This document shows, in pieces, positions 1-11,800 of a stretch of 64,000 nt of DNA (its first letter is position 1; each line of letters begins with the position of its first letter). A model generated the notes under the pieces. The model was not told where the DNA came from and searched no databases. It saw only the letters and a program-made list of their open reading frames with translations. Where the stretch lies: positions 34,864,140 through 34,928,139 of the forward strand of contig NC_058342.1 in NCBI RefSeq assembly GCF_905475395.1. The letters run 5' to 3'. Both the position numbers and the translations under genes were made by a program. This DNA comes from Chrysoperla carnea (lineage: Eukaryota > Arthropoda > Insecta > Neuroptera > Chrysopidae).

Positions 1-725
1 ACATGTGACCACAATAACTCAGTAAGGCGTTAACTAAATTCATTGAAGCGTTAAGTATTCATACCGGGGGTGTATAAATATCTTGTAATTTTCTTTTAAG
101 AAAAAAGGTATTTTCAATTTTACGTGATTTTTTTTTCTTCTCTCCTAACATACTTTTCTCGTGATGAAAAATTAATAAATAATCATTTGTCAAAAATTGT
201 GAATGTTGTAATTTTCATTCGACCAGAATAAAATAGGGTGGCAAATGGATGGTATTTGTTCTGTATTTAACACTAGCAGTTATTCATACACTTCGCTGTG
301 TAATACTAACTTTAAAAACAAAGATTATGGCGTAATAGCCCTCACTTATACCAACAGCCCATGTTACTCACTGATAATGTATCTTTCTACAGGTGAAAAA
401 ATTTCTAATCGAAAGAAACTTTTATCGATTTAATAGTTTTTGAGTTTATCCAATATAATGACTTTTAGATCTTGACACATTTTCCAATGCTTTCCCATTG
501 GACGTTTTAGGCAAAGATCATTGCTCCATTATTCAAGGAGCTTCTAAATTCTTAAGCTACTACCTAAGGATTTCATGATTGCGTGTAAAACAAAAATTCG
601 AAGGTGTCCAGATCATAATAAAACGTCCTCATGAATAGAAGATTGGCTGGACCAAGGTCCTAAAAAAGCTTACAAGATTTTTTCGGTAATCCCTCAAATT
701 GTAGCGAAAATGGTTCTCGAAAATT
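1..725. other. AT-rich sequence without recognised gene
   Basis: No coding exon, RNA gene or clear repeat is recognised. The only open frame of note (245-433 +) has low-complexity composition and no recognisable domain. It may be PlexA intron or upstream intergenic DNA. Confidence 0.5.
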
Positions 726-806
726 GAAGACAACGGACCCTAGTATCACAACGGACTCTAGTTCCACCCCAGGACAGCCACTCTAACCTAACCTAACCTA
801 ACATAA
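726..806 (+). mobile_element. 3' end of a LINE (family L1w), truncated
   Basis: The stretch contains degenerate GTATCACAACGGACTCTAG and CCCCAGGACAGCCACTC blocks and ends in CTAACCTAACCTAACCTAAC. The same block order is the 3' end of the LINE fragments at 4.0, 55.6 and 57.6 kb. Only the terminal ~80 bp is present, as expected of 5'-truncated retrotransposition. The end consists of CCTAA pentamers, the telomere-type motif of many insects. Confidence 0.7.
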
Positions 807-2319
807 CGTACTATTGATTAAATTAAATTAATTATAGATGCATTTTTTTTGTTTAAATTCAACTAAATATGGCTATAATAGATCACTATAAGTCTGGTGT
901 AAAAATGTATAACAATGTGTCAGTCAAAGGCTGACTGAATGATTGTTTTTATTTTGAAAAGTAGTTACGTTTACATGTAAACTAGCCATTCTTGATATTT
1001 TAAAAAAAAAAGTACATATATGTCGGATATTCATTTCATGTATAGTTGATCCTTTCATGAAATGTGCAATCCATTCCTTTGGTGTAATCTCACAAGCTTT
1101 GCAATCAGTATAGTCTAGGAGCTGTCTGTAGAAATATTTCTTAACAAATCGGTAATTTTTTCGGGCGAGAATTATAATATTTCGAATACAATAAGTGAAA
1201 GAGGGTAAAATAAATTTGGTAAAACTCGCATTAGCCGATACTTCTGGGGAATAAATACTATTTAACACTGTCACTGATGCTACTAATGGCATACCAGCAA
1301 TATTTATTGAAATGAGAAAAATAGGTTAAGAATAATATAGTGACGAGCAATGTGACAACAAACATAGATTTTACACCTATATTGAAAAAAATGGTAGTTC
1401 AATAATGCGTATTGATAAACACGCCAAAAATCATAGCGGGAAAAACAAGTAGCATTGCAATAGTATGGAACTCATGTAAGTGGCGCCAAAGTTTTTATAC
1501 CAGACAGTATTGTAAATAACGCCATAGTTATGGGTCTTACCAATATTATAAAGAGTATTATCAGATATTTTTTGAGTACCATACCAGCATTGTAATAAAC
1601 GCTGTGCAATTCTTACCGTGAATTCTGGCCTTACCTAAATAAGTTTCTGGGTTTCATATATCACACAGACTTGTTCCTACTCGGAAACAGTTAACTGTAA
1701 CCTTATCGTAGAAAATCGTTTGTGCAATTTAATTACCGTTACTAGAAGAAAATTTATTTATCGTTTAAACAAACTACTTCTTAGAATAGAGATAAAACTT
1801 CACTCAACTTGTTTTTCGGCCAAGTATCTCGTTGACTGGGACACAAAAAAAAAACGCTTCTGAGCGGAAATTGAGCAAAGTAAGACGACAAACCAAGAAA
1901 TTAAAACAAAAACCTTTTTATGCAATTAGTCTTCGACAAAATTAAGTCTGGTTGGGGACATAAATAATATGAACTAGGTATTTTTACGATTCTAAATCGT
2001 TTATTTCCGATTTTAAACTATGATTTTTTGCACTGATAATTTTTAAATTAACGTTAATTTGTACAATGTACAAAGCTCACGTATGGGTAGAACTGGGGGC
2101 GTATTCACTAGCATTTAATTGAACTATTATTACTACAAAAAGTCGTGTCATGTTATTGCTTTCATGAAACGAACAATTTTCACAAAGCGGGTGACATGAA
2201 AAACAAAAACAAACGAAAATATAAAAGAGTATAACATTAATTAGAAAATGAAACATTTTTTCATATGAAAATTTTTGTCAATGTGTAATTGGTAGGAGTT
2301 TTAAACTGCTAACTCCTAG
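807..2319. other. no gene recognised
   Basis: This is AT-rich sequence. The minus-strand frame at 924-1292 shows no family resemblance or splice context that would support it. No repeat family was recognised here. Confidence 0.45.
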
Positions 2320-3060
2320 TATCGTTACTATTATACCATGTATATATGAAATATACATAGTATACTAAGTTTAGTCCCAAGTATGTAACGCTTAAAAATA
2401 TTGATGCTACGAACAAAATTTTGGTGTAGTTGTTCATAAAATCACCTAATTAGTCCATTTCCGGTTGTCTGTCTGTCTGTCGTCTGTCTGTCGTCTGTCT
2501 GTCGTCTGTCTGTCGTCTGTCTGTCGTCTGTCTGTCGTCTGTCTGTCGTCTGTCTGTCGTCTGTCTGTTGCCTGTCTGTTGCCTGTCTGTCGTCTGTCTG
2601 TCGTCTATCTGTAGTTTGTCTGTCGTTTGTTTGTCGTCTGTCTGTCCGTCTGTCATCAGGATTACTCAAAAACGAAAAAAGATATCAAGCTGAAATTTTT
2701 ATAGCGTGTTTAGGACGTAAAAAGTGAGGTCAAGTTCGTAAATGAGCAACATATCAATCAATTGTGTCTTGGGTCCGTAGAACCCATCTGGTAAACCATT
2801 AGAGATAGAACAAAAGTTTACATTTAAAAAATGTTCCTAATAAAAAATAAACAACTTTTGTTTGAAACATTTTTTTCGTAAACATCACTGTTTACCCGTA
2901 AGAGCGCAAATTAGGCGCAAATTGTATAGTACGTATTATATGGGAATAACAGTTATATAAGTGTGACATGTATGTATATGTGATGTGACAGAGTAATCAA
3001 CACTGTCTATACATGGTATTTCAGCAATTAACTCAGTCAATTGTTTATTTCACTTGTTCT
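2320..3060 (+). repeat. interspersed repeat family R, long copy with internal minisatellite
   Basis: Several blocks recur elsewhere. ACCATGTATATATGAAATATA and a following TTTAGTCCCAAG block return near 5,230-5,330 and 58,455-58,510, both inverted. The block with GATATCAAGCTGAAATTTTT and CGTAAATGAGCAACAT returns inverted at 27.2-27.5 kb and 58.25-58.4 kb. The copy here is the longest and carries an expanded GTCTG minisatellite in the middle. The element class is unknown and no coding capacity is seen. Confidence 0.6.
2466..2652 (+). repeat. 11 bp minisatellite, unit GTCTGTCTGTC
   Basis: Unit GTCTGTCTGTC is repeated about 16 times with a few diverged units (GTTGCCTGTCT, GTAGTTTGTCT) toward the right end. 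Because the sequence lacks stop codons in some frames, it gives artefactual minus-strand frames rich in Thr-Asp-Arg-Gln. The counterpart in the family R copy at 58.4 kb is only a short GACAGACAGAC run, so the tract has expanded here. Confidence 0.9.
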
Positions 3061-3596
3061 ATTTTAAATTGTTTGAAAAATATTTGTTTATTGAGAAATG
3101 TTTGTTTTCCGTTAGTGTTGTATGCTTGTATTTTGTTTTTTTGTATATGTTTTCAAAACAAACATGGCAGACAGACTAGGCTGGCTGGTTGCAAACAGCA
3201 AGAGGCAAGCATTACAAAATAAAATAAAAAACAGAAAAACATGGTTTGTTGATGTTTTTTTTTTTATTTTTGTTTTTTGTATTTTTAATGTTACAATAGA
3301 TTCATCATTAAAAGTTAAATTTTTATGTAATTTTATTTATAGAGTTATAAACAAACAACTTTTCATCATTAAATATATTTTCTCCATCTGCATCGCTCAA
3401 GATAAATATGTTTTTATCTCTATGTACAGACAGTGGTTGGAGTCAATGAAATATATCTATGTAACTAATCCCTAATCCACATTCTCGTGAATTATCCTCG
3501 TCAAAGAAGAATGCTTTACAATTTTTCCACCCGCTTCGTTTTTTTGTACTCCATAGAAATAGTTCAATTTTCAGTTCTTTGTATCTTGGCACAATG
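3061..3596. other. low-complexity T-rich sequence, no gene supported
   Basis: T-rich sequence gives plus-strand frames (3013-3222 and 3122-3475) dominated by Phe, Val and Ile. I see no domain, signal peptide cleavage context or splice structure that supports a gene. Confidence 0.4.
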
Positions 3597-4068
3597 CTGC
3601 CGGACACGAGCATCAATAAATATCCGGGAGTTCCATTTGCGAACTGCAAGTTGCTCCTGAAAGAGTATATCTTCAAAAGAGCCAATTTTAGATGGAGGGA
3701 GGAACGTACTTGTAGTTCTACAAGACAGATATGGTCTGAGTCTTATATCACTTCCAAGGGCCTCTGTTCGCAAAGTTGTTGCGGCTATCACAGAACAATG
3801 GTTTCGCGGCAGGCATGCTGAACGCCAGGGCTTGGCAGTGTATCACGACTACTACAGGAGCTGTCACAGTGGTGACGAGGAGGAGACAATGGCTCATCTT
3901 CTCTTTCACTGCCCAGCTCTTTTCATGAGGAGATGGACCCACTAGAGCCAGCCTCTCTTTGACGACCTCTCTGACCTGGAGCCCGTCGACGTCAAAGCTC
4001 TGCTGCTGTTAGTGTGTAGTGGCGGGGGGTGGGCGTACCCTTTTTCGGTATCACAACGGACCCTATGG
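3597..4068 (+). mobile_element. LINE fragment (family L1w): ORF2 C-terminus plus 3' UTR
   Basis: Translation with a few frame breaks gives the end of an RNase H region and the Cys/His cluster typical of non-LTR retrotransposon ORF2 C-termini. From about 3,775 to 3,945 the frame reads through SCHSGDEEETMAHLLFHCPAL, followed by an in-frame TAG. Related but diverged sequence is at 55.71-55.96 kb (SCHSDDEEETMSHLLCHCPAL on the minus strand) and 41.4-41.5 kb. The copy ends in GGTATCACAACGGACCCTA and lacks the terminal pentamers. Broken reading frame and 5' truncation mark it as dead. Confidence 0.8.
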
Positions 4069-4310
4069 TCTAAGTAAAAACAAAAATTCGGTTTTTGACT
4101 ACCCTGTATAATTTTAGTTTATATATGGAAGTTATGTGAAATTCACTCACAACAGATATATACTTTTTATACGTATTTATTATAATTTTATTTAGATGCG
4201 AAAAAATTGTGTTCAATTTAATAAAATCATTATTCAATGCGTTCTTCAACTTTTCATCTACACTTCTATTCAAGAAAATATGATCGAACACTTTTTAGAT
4301 GCTGTCAGGA

Positions 4311-4598
4311 AGGTTAGGCTAGGTTAGGTTATATTGGCTGTCCACGAAGGACACACTTAGGCTGTAGAGCCTATTGTGATACCATATATGTATTTTATCA
4401 TCTTTCCGCTAATAATTTCCTTTATCAGCTCCTCAATTTCAGAGGCTGAATTCACCTCCTTCATGCATATACCTTGCACGACACCAGCCCATCACAACTA
4501 TTAATTAAATTAATTTTTGTTGCGACGGCGGGAATCGAACCGGCTACCCATGGCATACCGCGGACGGAATTGGTATCGCCTTAACCAACCGAGGCAAC
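4311..4598 (-). mobile_element. tRNA-derived SINE with telomere-type pentamer tail
   Basis: On the minus strand the element starts with a tRNA-like head (GTTGCCTCGGTTGGTTAAGG, A-box-like). A perfect B box GGTTCGATTCC lies at 4541-4531, and a degenerate acceptor stem (GTTGC pairing with GCAAC) closes the head. A ~200 bp body follows, then a 3' segment with GGTATCACAATAGG, CTAAGTGTGTCC and GGACAGCC, and the tail AACCTAACCTAGCCTAACC. CTGTC occurs just outside both ends, consistent with a short target duplication. The 3' ~60 bp matches the 3' end of LINE family L1w. Truncated sister copies are at 23.98 and 33.10 kb. Confidence 0.85.
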
Positions 4599-7500
4599 AC
4601 TGTCTGAGATGAATCAAAACCGTTCTTTTATTCGGTTTTTATGAAGTCTTATCAATTTTTGAATAAATGTTTCCAATAAACAACTTTCTATTTTCAAATT
4701 TTCTTTCTCAAACCTATCCAAGAAATGGGTCCCTACTTTTTGAAGGTTCAGTATCTTTATATTTATTTTTACACAACTAACTGTTTAAAAAAAAATCATA
4801 CCTTAATCATCTATCGTGCTCGTGTATTCTTAAAAATATGAAAATGGAAAATTCACACGAAAATATAGAGTAATTAAAATAAATCATCCACACAATTTAT
4901 TTCAAAATGTGTTTTTCAAACAATTTGAAACAATTGAACAGAATAATATTTTTCCAAACAATTTAGTAAAATAAAATAAAAAAATTGAAGAAAAACCAGA
5001 CGTAAAGAAAAAAAAAAAGTGAAAACAAACAATTGACTAAGTAAATTGTTAAAAATATGTTTTTTAATAAGTTTAATTTGACATTTTCTATAACATTAAC
5101 ATGTAAAGTCTTGCAAATTAGTCATAACAGCCTCCTTTAACGCCAAAATTTCACTGGAAGCGCTGGCATCGTTTTTATTGTCCCTACCATGAATGCGCAC
5201 ACAACAAATACCAAAATTTTGTTGGTAGCATCAATATTTGTAAGCTCTAGATACCAACTTAGGACTAAACTTAATATACTATGATATATTTCATATATAC
5301 ATGGTATAAAAACAAAAGAGAATCGCGTACATACAATTATGTAAATTTTTCATAAGAAATGTTAATTTTTATATGAAAAAAAAAAATGCATTAGCATTTC
5401 ATTAAAGTAGGGAGGAATATTTTTTTATCGGATTATTTGTTGACGGTTGACTGTAACAACAAGAGTCGACTTCGAAGTTGGGCACGATGGAGACACGCGT
5501 ACATACGTTTACAGTGCACCACCATATGATTGTGTTTGGAGTGGTTGAGGGAGGGGGGTAGTAGTGAGGGGTTAGTTAGGGGTTCATTCATTCTATACGA
5601 TGATGGTAACGTTTGATAGGAAATTGTTAGCTACATTTATTGCAATAACGAAGAAAATTCATTCTTGTATATAATTCTACTTAAGGAAAATTTTTGATTG
5701 ATGAATAATATATAAGAAAAATTCATTCAGAAGGATCAAGTAAGTTTAGTTTTTTTTTTTTTTTATTGAGCGCCGTTTTATATATTCAATTGAGGTAAAA
5801 GTATTTTTATATTAAAAATATATTTATAGGATGATTTTTTTGGTAATTAGGCAGAACGATTTTCTTATTAAGAGTATTCCAAAATTTGTGCTCATGGTTT
5901 GAGAGAACTATCGGAATAGAAAGATATCTCGAATCGATTTTTGGCGATATTTCAAAAACTGCTCGTTAAATCGTTTAATAAACCTCATTTTTTTATTTGT
6001 TGGGATCATTATTACCTACAGAGTTTTATCGAAGTTGAAGACAAACCAAACTCTCAAGTTTTTTCGAAAAAAAAATGTCAAAAAATCGATTCAATTCGAG
6101 TGTTAGTACACTGTTTTTGTGTTTTCAAATACAGACAAGATGAGACTATCTCAGTAAACTAACATGGTTAGATATAATGAAAGAAAAATTTCCTACTTAT
6201 AATTTCTAAGAAAAATAAAAGTTCGTTTATAAGGATCTGAATATAAAGAAAATAATATTTACAATTTCTCAGAATACAACTTAATTTCTAAATACCTTTC
6301 GCAGAAGGCTTTCCATATCACTTCAACACGTTAATAAACTGTCCTATTTAAATAAACCCATAGAAATAAAACCTTATTATAAAATACAAGCCTTAATTAA
6401 TTAATGATAGTGTTTATAATATATTTTCATAAAATTCAATCTAAAAAGGAAATTTTCTGCATAAATAATTATGTTATATTATGTAATAATAAACAATTAT
6501 TGATTATATTTTACGTGATTACATAATATTTAGATAAAATTTAATAATTCACCGTAAAACAATAGATTTATCAAATCAATTTACGAATTTGATCATCAAC
6601 AGAATGTGTGTTTATATATTAGTCCAGACGCTGAATGCAATTTTATTAAATCTATCTCAATGCAGTCCTTCAACACTTAGAATAGATTCTGTAAGGACCG
6701 CAGAAATTCTCTAAATAAGTTGTGGTAGTTTAAGTTGCTCCATCACTAGATTGGCCAGGAACTACATGCTGTCAAACGGAACTGTGATCGGAAAGACGTA
6801 TATTCTGCCGTGTAATGATATTGATATTCGAACCAACGATCGTGTAAGGATAAAATCCCCAACCTTACTTTACATGTCTTCGGAGGTATCCCAAGACTGT
6901 CGAACTTTTTTAAATAGGTTATCGTAAATATTAATCTAAACTTGATATGTGATTGGCCAATGGCCATAAGGACCTTTCAAGATATTGTAAACCCAACAAG
7001 GTTGCCAAGAAATAACAAAGCTATCTGCAATTTGCAAAGGTATGCATGCCTGACGTTTAGGCTTACAGTTTCACTTTTGCTGGATTGTTTAGCCCATTAC
7101 TGAAGCTACTTGTAAGAGACAAATAATGAGGAATAAGTAATAAAAAGTAACATTGATTCGAATATGTTATTCTCCAGAAAAGTGTTGACACTCTTGCTGG
7201 TTCTTGAAGTACTCATAATGCTTCTTGAAGTACTAACTGGGAATGAACCAGTCATTTCTAGTATGGTGTGTACTCTAAGACAGCTTGGAGGTATCAGAGA
7301 ACATTTCCTATGGAGCGCTTGATTTGCAAGGTAAAATTGACTTTTTTTAGAAAAGGTGGAATAATCTTCCAAAGTAAAATGTCACTCCGAAGAAAATAAA
7401 TGAAGCTGAAGCTTCAGAAATACGGATTTGTACACCTTATCCCCACACTTTGAGGACTGTTTTTAGATGCTCGATGTCCATGTACTGCTTCTTTTGGTGT

Positions 7501-7604
7501 TCCAATTTGTCTCTTCGGTGGTCCAGCATGATTGTTAGCATGACGTGTAATGTGGATCAGACGACTGTACTTAAATGTGATCTATTCTGATAAATTTGTT
7601 GGAT
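4599..7604. other. repeat-rich spacer, no gene recognised
   Basis: A short inverted piece of family R lies at about 5,215-5,330. A diverged relative of the 305 bp palindromic repeat (GATATTTCAAAAACTG, AGAGTTTTATCGAAGTTG) lies at about 5,925-6,100. A GC-richer patch occurs at 5,450-5,590. No coding exon is supported. Confidence 0.45.
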
Positions 7605-7690
7605 ATTTGTAAGTGTTTAAGTGCAAGTGTAAGGGTAAAAGTGTGAATGTATAAGTGTATAAGTGTATAAGTGTAAGTGTATAATATAAA
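7605..7690 (+). repeat. simple repeat, GTGTAAG/GTATAAGT type
   Basis: Imperfect tandem GTATAAGT/GTGCAAGTGTAAG units form a low-complexity tract of about 85 bp. No function is indicated. Confidence 0.7.
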
Positions 7691-7917
7691 CTATATTGTT
7701 GATAATTAAATAACGTAAACATTTTACATATTATAGAGTTGATCATTAATTTATTATAATTTAGTTTGACGTAACAACTAACCAAACTACAATTATATTG
7801 GGTACCGTACTGCTAGTTGGTAGTTGGTAGTACTAGCAGTTGGTACTAGTACTAGAACATACACAAGTACACAAATATGATGGAGGTTTTAGGTTAGGTT
7901 CAGTTGTTGTTCAAAGT

Positions 7918-8594
7918 CAGTGACGGATTTAAGTGAACGACAAAGTAGTTATTTATTCCTGTAGCTTTTCTAGTAGTATCAGGTACTTTTCAATGAAAAG
8001 ATAATGGGTATCTAGCCTAGTATTTGTCTAGACTTAGATTAAGACACCCAAGCGGTAAAGTGGTCGTTTAAAAGGCTAGGCTAGATGGCAGACCTGCCAG
8101 ATAGCAGGACTAGACTAGTTGGTGTTCAACTAAGACTTAGTAATCGCCACAAGACTAAATTAAGGCTTAGATAACCGTCAAGACGTCGAAGTAAGGTTAC
8201 TCAGTTCCAGACCAAGCTTGGTTGATCAAGGCTCTGCTAGACAGTGTTGAGTATTGTGGTCTTAATCAGAGAGCCGAATCTAAGTTATTCACTGTTGGTC
8301 CAAACCACAAAGTAAGGTTACCTGTTCTTTCAGATTGTCTTCTGATAAATCGGATTTATTCTTAACATTTCACTTTGAAGCATAAAAATTAAGTTAATTA
8401 TGGAGCCAACGTTATTTTGTGATATTTAAACTTGTTCCTCGACGACCAGACTTTTATTGATTTTTAGTGAAAGATTCGTCAAGTTAATCTTTAGTGATAT
8501 TTCACTCTGATAAATAATCATTCCAATTTCCAATAAATGAATTGTACCCTGAAAACTCGGCGCTCAATCTGCATTTTTCTTAAATTCGCCACTG
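7918..8594. mobile_element. hAT-like non-autonomous element
   Basis: The ends are inverted repeats: CAGTGACGGATTTAAG on the left and, on the minus strand, CAGTGGCGAATTTAAG on the right (14 of 16 identical). CAGTG-GCG ends are typical of the hAT superfamily. The flanking 8-mers TTCAAAGT and GTCATAGT match at 6 of 8 positions, compatible with an aged 8 bp target duplication. The interior (about 8,020-8,340) is GC-richer than its surroundings and non-coding. Confidence 0.65.
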
Positions 8595-9004
8595 GTCATA
8601 GTAGATACGGCAACGAGCTACTCCTAGTTCTATCTACTATATTACTATATTATAATAACACTGGTCACCATCACTTGCAATGACAATATAGTAATATTAC
8701 TACGTTTATTGTTGTCTTTCTCTTGCATCATAACATATAATAACACCAAAACTTTTCATCAACTAATGTTACAAATTTATAGTATTTCTCAACAATTTAA
8801 CCCTTTCACTTCTATCTAAAGTTTGTTCATTTTTCAACAATGTTCTGTTTAGCTTCAAATTTTAATTTGCTGTCAATTTTTCCCAGAGTTCATGATATAA
8901 ATATCTTAACTGATACCCTATTAATATAGGCAATCGTATTAATAGTTAATCTGAAAAAACTTTAAAATATTCAGTAAAAAAAGGTTACAGGAAAATATGT
9001 TCTT
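8595..9004. other. no gene recognised
   Basis: AT-rich sequence with short ATTACTATATT-like repeats near 8,640-8,700. No coding or RNA feature is seen. Confidence 0.4.
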
Positions 9005-9442
9005 AAGGTGATTGCAAACCTACAGCATCGTAAAAAAGTTTTTGCACGGAACATACATATAAACCAAATACATGCTTTGTACTCAAATAATGTGATTTTT
9101 TTTAGCTTTATAATACCACGCAACTACAAAAATATATAATATATTGTGTAAAAGTGATGCTTATAAATTTGATAATATAGATATCGCTCTTCAATCATCA
9201 ATAAACTAACTATAGTCATCTTTGTTCATAAAAAAATTGGATCTTCGATGAACTCATAATTAAATTAAAATTTTGTTTTGATATCATCGACAACCTTATA
9301 TTTTGATGGTATTCTTATAAACTACAAGATTGTCTAAATATTTTAGATAGTTTTTTCTAGATTTTTTGATATAGAAATATCCAATTGAAAAGTATAACCT
9401 ATATGATTCATCATTTTTTCAGCCAACTTTGAACGATGACCT
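9005..9442 (-). repeat. interspersed repeat family A, copy 1 (minus)
   Basis: It begins with AAGGTGATTGCAAACCTACA and ends near AACTTTGAACGATGACCTAG. The same sequence runs in the opposite direction at 11,252-11,626 plus 13,003-13,063, and partly at 22,170-22,439. Landmarks shared by all copies include TAGTTGCGTGGTATT and ACAATATATTATATATTTTTG. It shows no coding capacity and was probably a non-autonomous transposon. Confidence 0.75.
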
Positions 9443-11251
9443 AGGAATTTTTTTGTAAACTTTGTTAACCAAAAAATGTATTTATAAAGTTTTATTGAAA
9501 TTCCTAGTATTATTCAATCCTTGAATATCTCCTTAAAAATAATTAAAATTGAAGAGATGCGTCACTTTGTTAATGTATTAAGAATAGATCAATTCGAAAA
9601 TTCGAACAATCGAATTCGTTACCTAGTTATTAGTAAAACGTAATGATAATTGACATGGTACATAAGAATCGTATCAAAATTATTTCAAGTGTTGTTTTAA
9701 AACTTTCTTTAATTATTCATTATAATTACTAAACAATATCAATAAATAATTATGTATAATTACTTTTACTAAATATACCGACTGATTCACTTAAATATGG
9801 ACCGAGTGAAATACGTTGAAAATTTCAATAGAACTAGTTTGAGGTCGAAAATAGATAGCTAAAGACTTATATTATAAAAAATTTTTAAGCATTAGATTCC
9901 CTAAAAATTGGTTTAAAGTATCATTTTTACTTTTATTCCGTTTTTCTCAAAATACAATTTTTGAACTAACGTCTATATTTTATCCTGCTCACCTTGTCTC
10001 CGGTGTCTTGTCTTTCCACCTCAAAGATTGCATTCAAACACCGCCTATTTTTCTTTAAACAACCTATATATTTCAACAAATTTATACAATTATGTAATAG
10101 AGAGAGGTAAGCGGGGGGTTTTTTGAGTAAGTACTGGTAATGAATGAGAGGCGACGGGTGTTTCCATTCTAATGTTTGTAAATTATTTAGGGTTTGAGAA
10201 GCAGTCATTTAGGTGGTACGTATACATGTATATCATATATTATCTCATACGCTATTTATTAAAATACTTAAGGATGTTTATCAAATGTTTTATTATTTAT
10301 CAAATTATTTCAATTCAAAAAATGTAATTATGCTGTCTCTCTCTTTAAAACTTTTTTTTTATTGTTTTAAATATAATAATTTTTAAGGTATTGATTTGTT
10401 ATATCCACAAATGAGTAGGGGAAAATGTGGTTTACTTCTATTAAACGCTAATTTGTATTTTACTTATTAAACGCTAAGGTTAGTATTGAATAGAATATCT
10501 CCCCAATGGCCACCGTGGCTCTTTTTGCATATGGCCATTCTTTTCATGAAATTTTTCATTACATTTTCGTTTAATCGCGGTTGTATCTCACGAATAACAG
10601 CTATAATATTTTCTTTGAGTATTCGCATATTTGCTGGAGCAATATGTGCGAACATTACCTTCATTTGGCTTGATCAAGATATTTATTATGACATAACCCA
10701 AAATTTCCTTGTTCTTACTTTAAATTATCTCTATAATGTTTAACTTCTTCTGATAACTCACAACGCATTTTTTTTTAATGTAAAACATAAACTTTGGACA
10801 AAAAAATAAATTGACAGTTTGTAAATTATTTTCAAAGTATTCTCAAAATTCATGGCAAAATAGGTTTAGTTCCCTAGATAACACCTCGTCGGATTTTTCG
10901 GTCGTTTTAAATTGTTGCACATTTTTTAGTTTTACCTCCCAACCAGCAAACAAGTTCTAACGTGCGATAAGGAACATACTTCCAAAAAACCGTTTTATGA
11001 TGGAAAGGTAGTTTCTGACATACATATTCTTCGATGAGGGTGCAGGGGTTGTAAGGTTGTAACATAAAAATATACTTGATGTTAGTTATATGATATTCGC
11101 ATAAAATAAATGAGTGTATTAAATATTTGATGATGTACATAGAGTTACTACAGTTAAAATCCGTTACAACGACAGATCGAGATTTACGACAAGGGTTTTC
11201 ATCTCTTATAAATACATTTTTTGAAAAGTTTCAAAAAATGACAAAAATTTT
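9443..11251. other. spacer between inverted family A copies, no gene recognised
   Basis: About 1.8 kb of AT-rich DNA separates the two oppositely oriented family A copies. The open frames at 10,467-10,743 on both strands are mutual shadows and match no family I know. Confidence 0.4.
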
Positions 11252-11626
11252 CTAGGTCATCGGGCTTTTTATTAATTTTTTTACCGTTCAAAGTTGGCTG
11301 AAAAAATGATGAATCATAGAGGCTATCCTTTTCAATTAGATATTTCTATATCAAAAAATCTATAGGGTGTGACAAAAACTATCTAAAATATTTAAACAAT
11401 CTTGTAGTTTAATAATAATACCATCAAAATATAAGATTGTCGATGATATCAAATCAAAATTTTAATTTAGAGTTCATCGAAGATCCATTATTTCATGAAC
11501 AGAGACGACTATAGTAAGTTTATTAATGATTGAAGAGAGATATCTATATTATCAAATTTATAAGCAGCATTTGCACACAATATATTATATATTTTTGTAG
11601 TTGCGTGGTATTGGAAAGCTAAAAGC
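11252..11626 (+). repeat. interspersed repeat family A, copy 2, interrupted
   Basis: It is homologous to copy 1 in inverted orientation, reading from TAGGTCATCG through GTTGCGTGGTATTGG to AAAGCTAAA. It is then broken by the palindrome-array element at 11,627-13,002, and resumes with ACCGTGCACTAAACC and CAATACTGTATAGG to about 13,063. Compared with copies 1 and 3, about 50 bp of family A is missing at the junction. Confidence 0.75.
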
Positions 11627-11640
11627 AAGTGGCTATCCGC

Positions 11641-11795
11641 ACAATACCGTCTACGGTCTAGACCGTCCACGGTATACCGTATACGGTCTATTTAGACGCG
11701 GTATGAAATTATTTTTGTCCTTTTATACCGTGGGGCCCTTATACCGTGCACGGTATACTTTTTCACGGTATTCTCTTCCACGGTATACATTATAC
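11641..11795. repeat. subterminal ACCGT/ACGGT motif cluster
   Basis: Within about 150 bp the pentamer ACCGT or its complement ACGGT occurs a dozen or so times, often as inverted pairs 2-4 bp apart (for example ACCGTCTACGGT, ACCGTATACGGT). Dense subterminal repeats like this serve as transposase-binding sites in several DNA transposon families; that role here is inference. Confidence 0.6.
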
Positions 11796-11800
11796 AGATG

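Noticed and set aside
2442..2669. Thr-Asp-Arg-Gln repeat proteins on the minus strand
   Set aside because: Simple consequence of the GTCTG minisatellite; two overlapping frames give the same kind of repeat.
3122..3475. 117-codon membrane protein gene
   Set aside because: The hydrophobic residues come from T runs, and no related sequence or splice context supports it.
4531..4598. Functional tRNA gene
   Set aside because: The B box is perfect but the acceptor stem closes only over about five pairs, the anticodon arm is poor, and the sequence continues into a SINE body found in other copies.
5450..5590. GC-richer patch as a 5' exon or CpG-type promoter
   Set aside because: No open frame, splice donor or homology supports it; kept only as a compositional remark.
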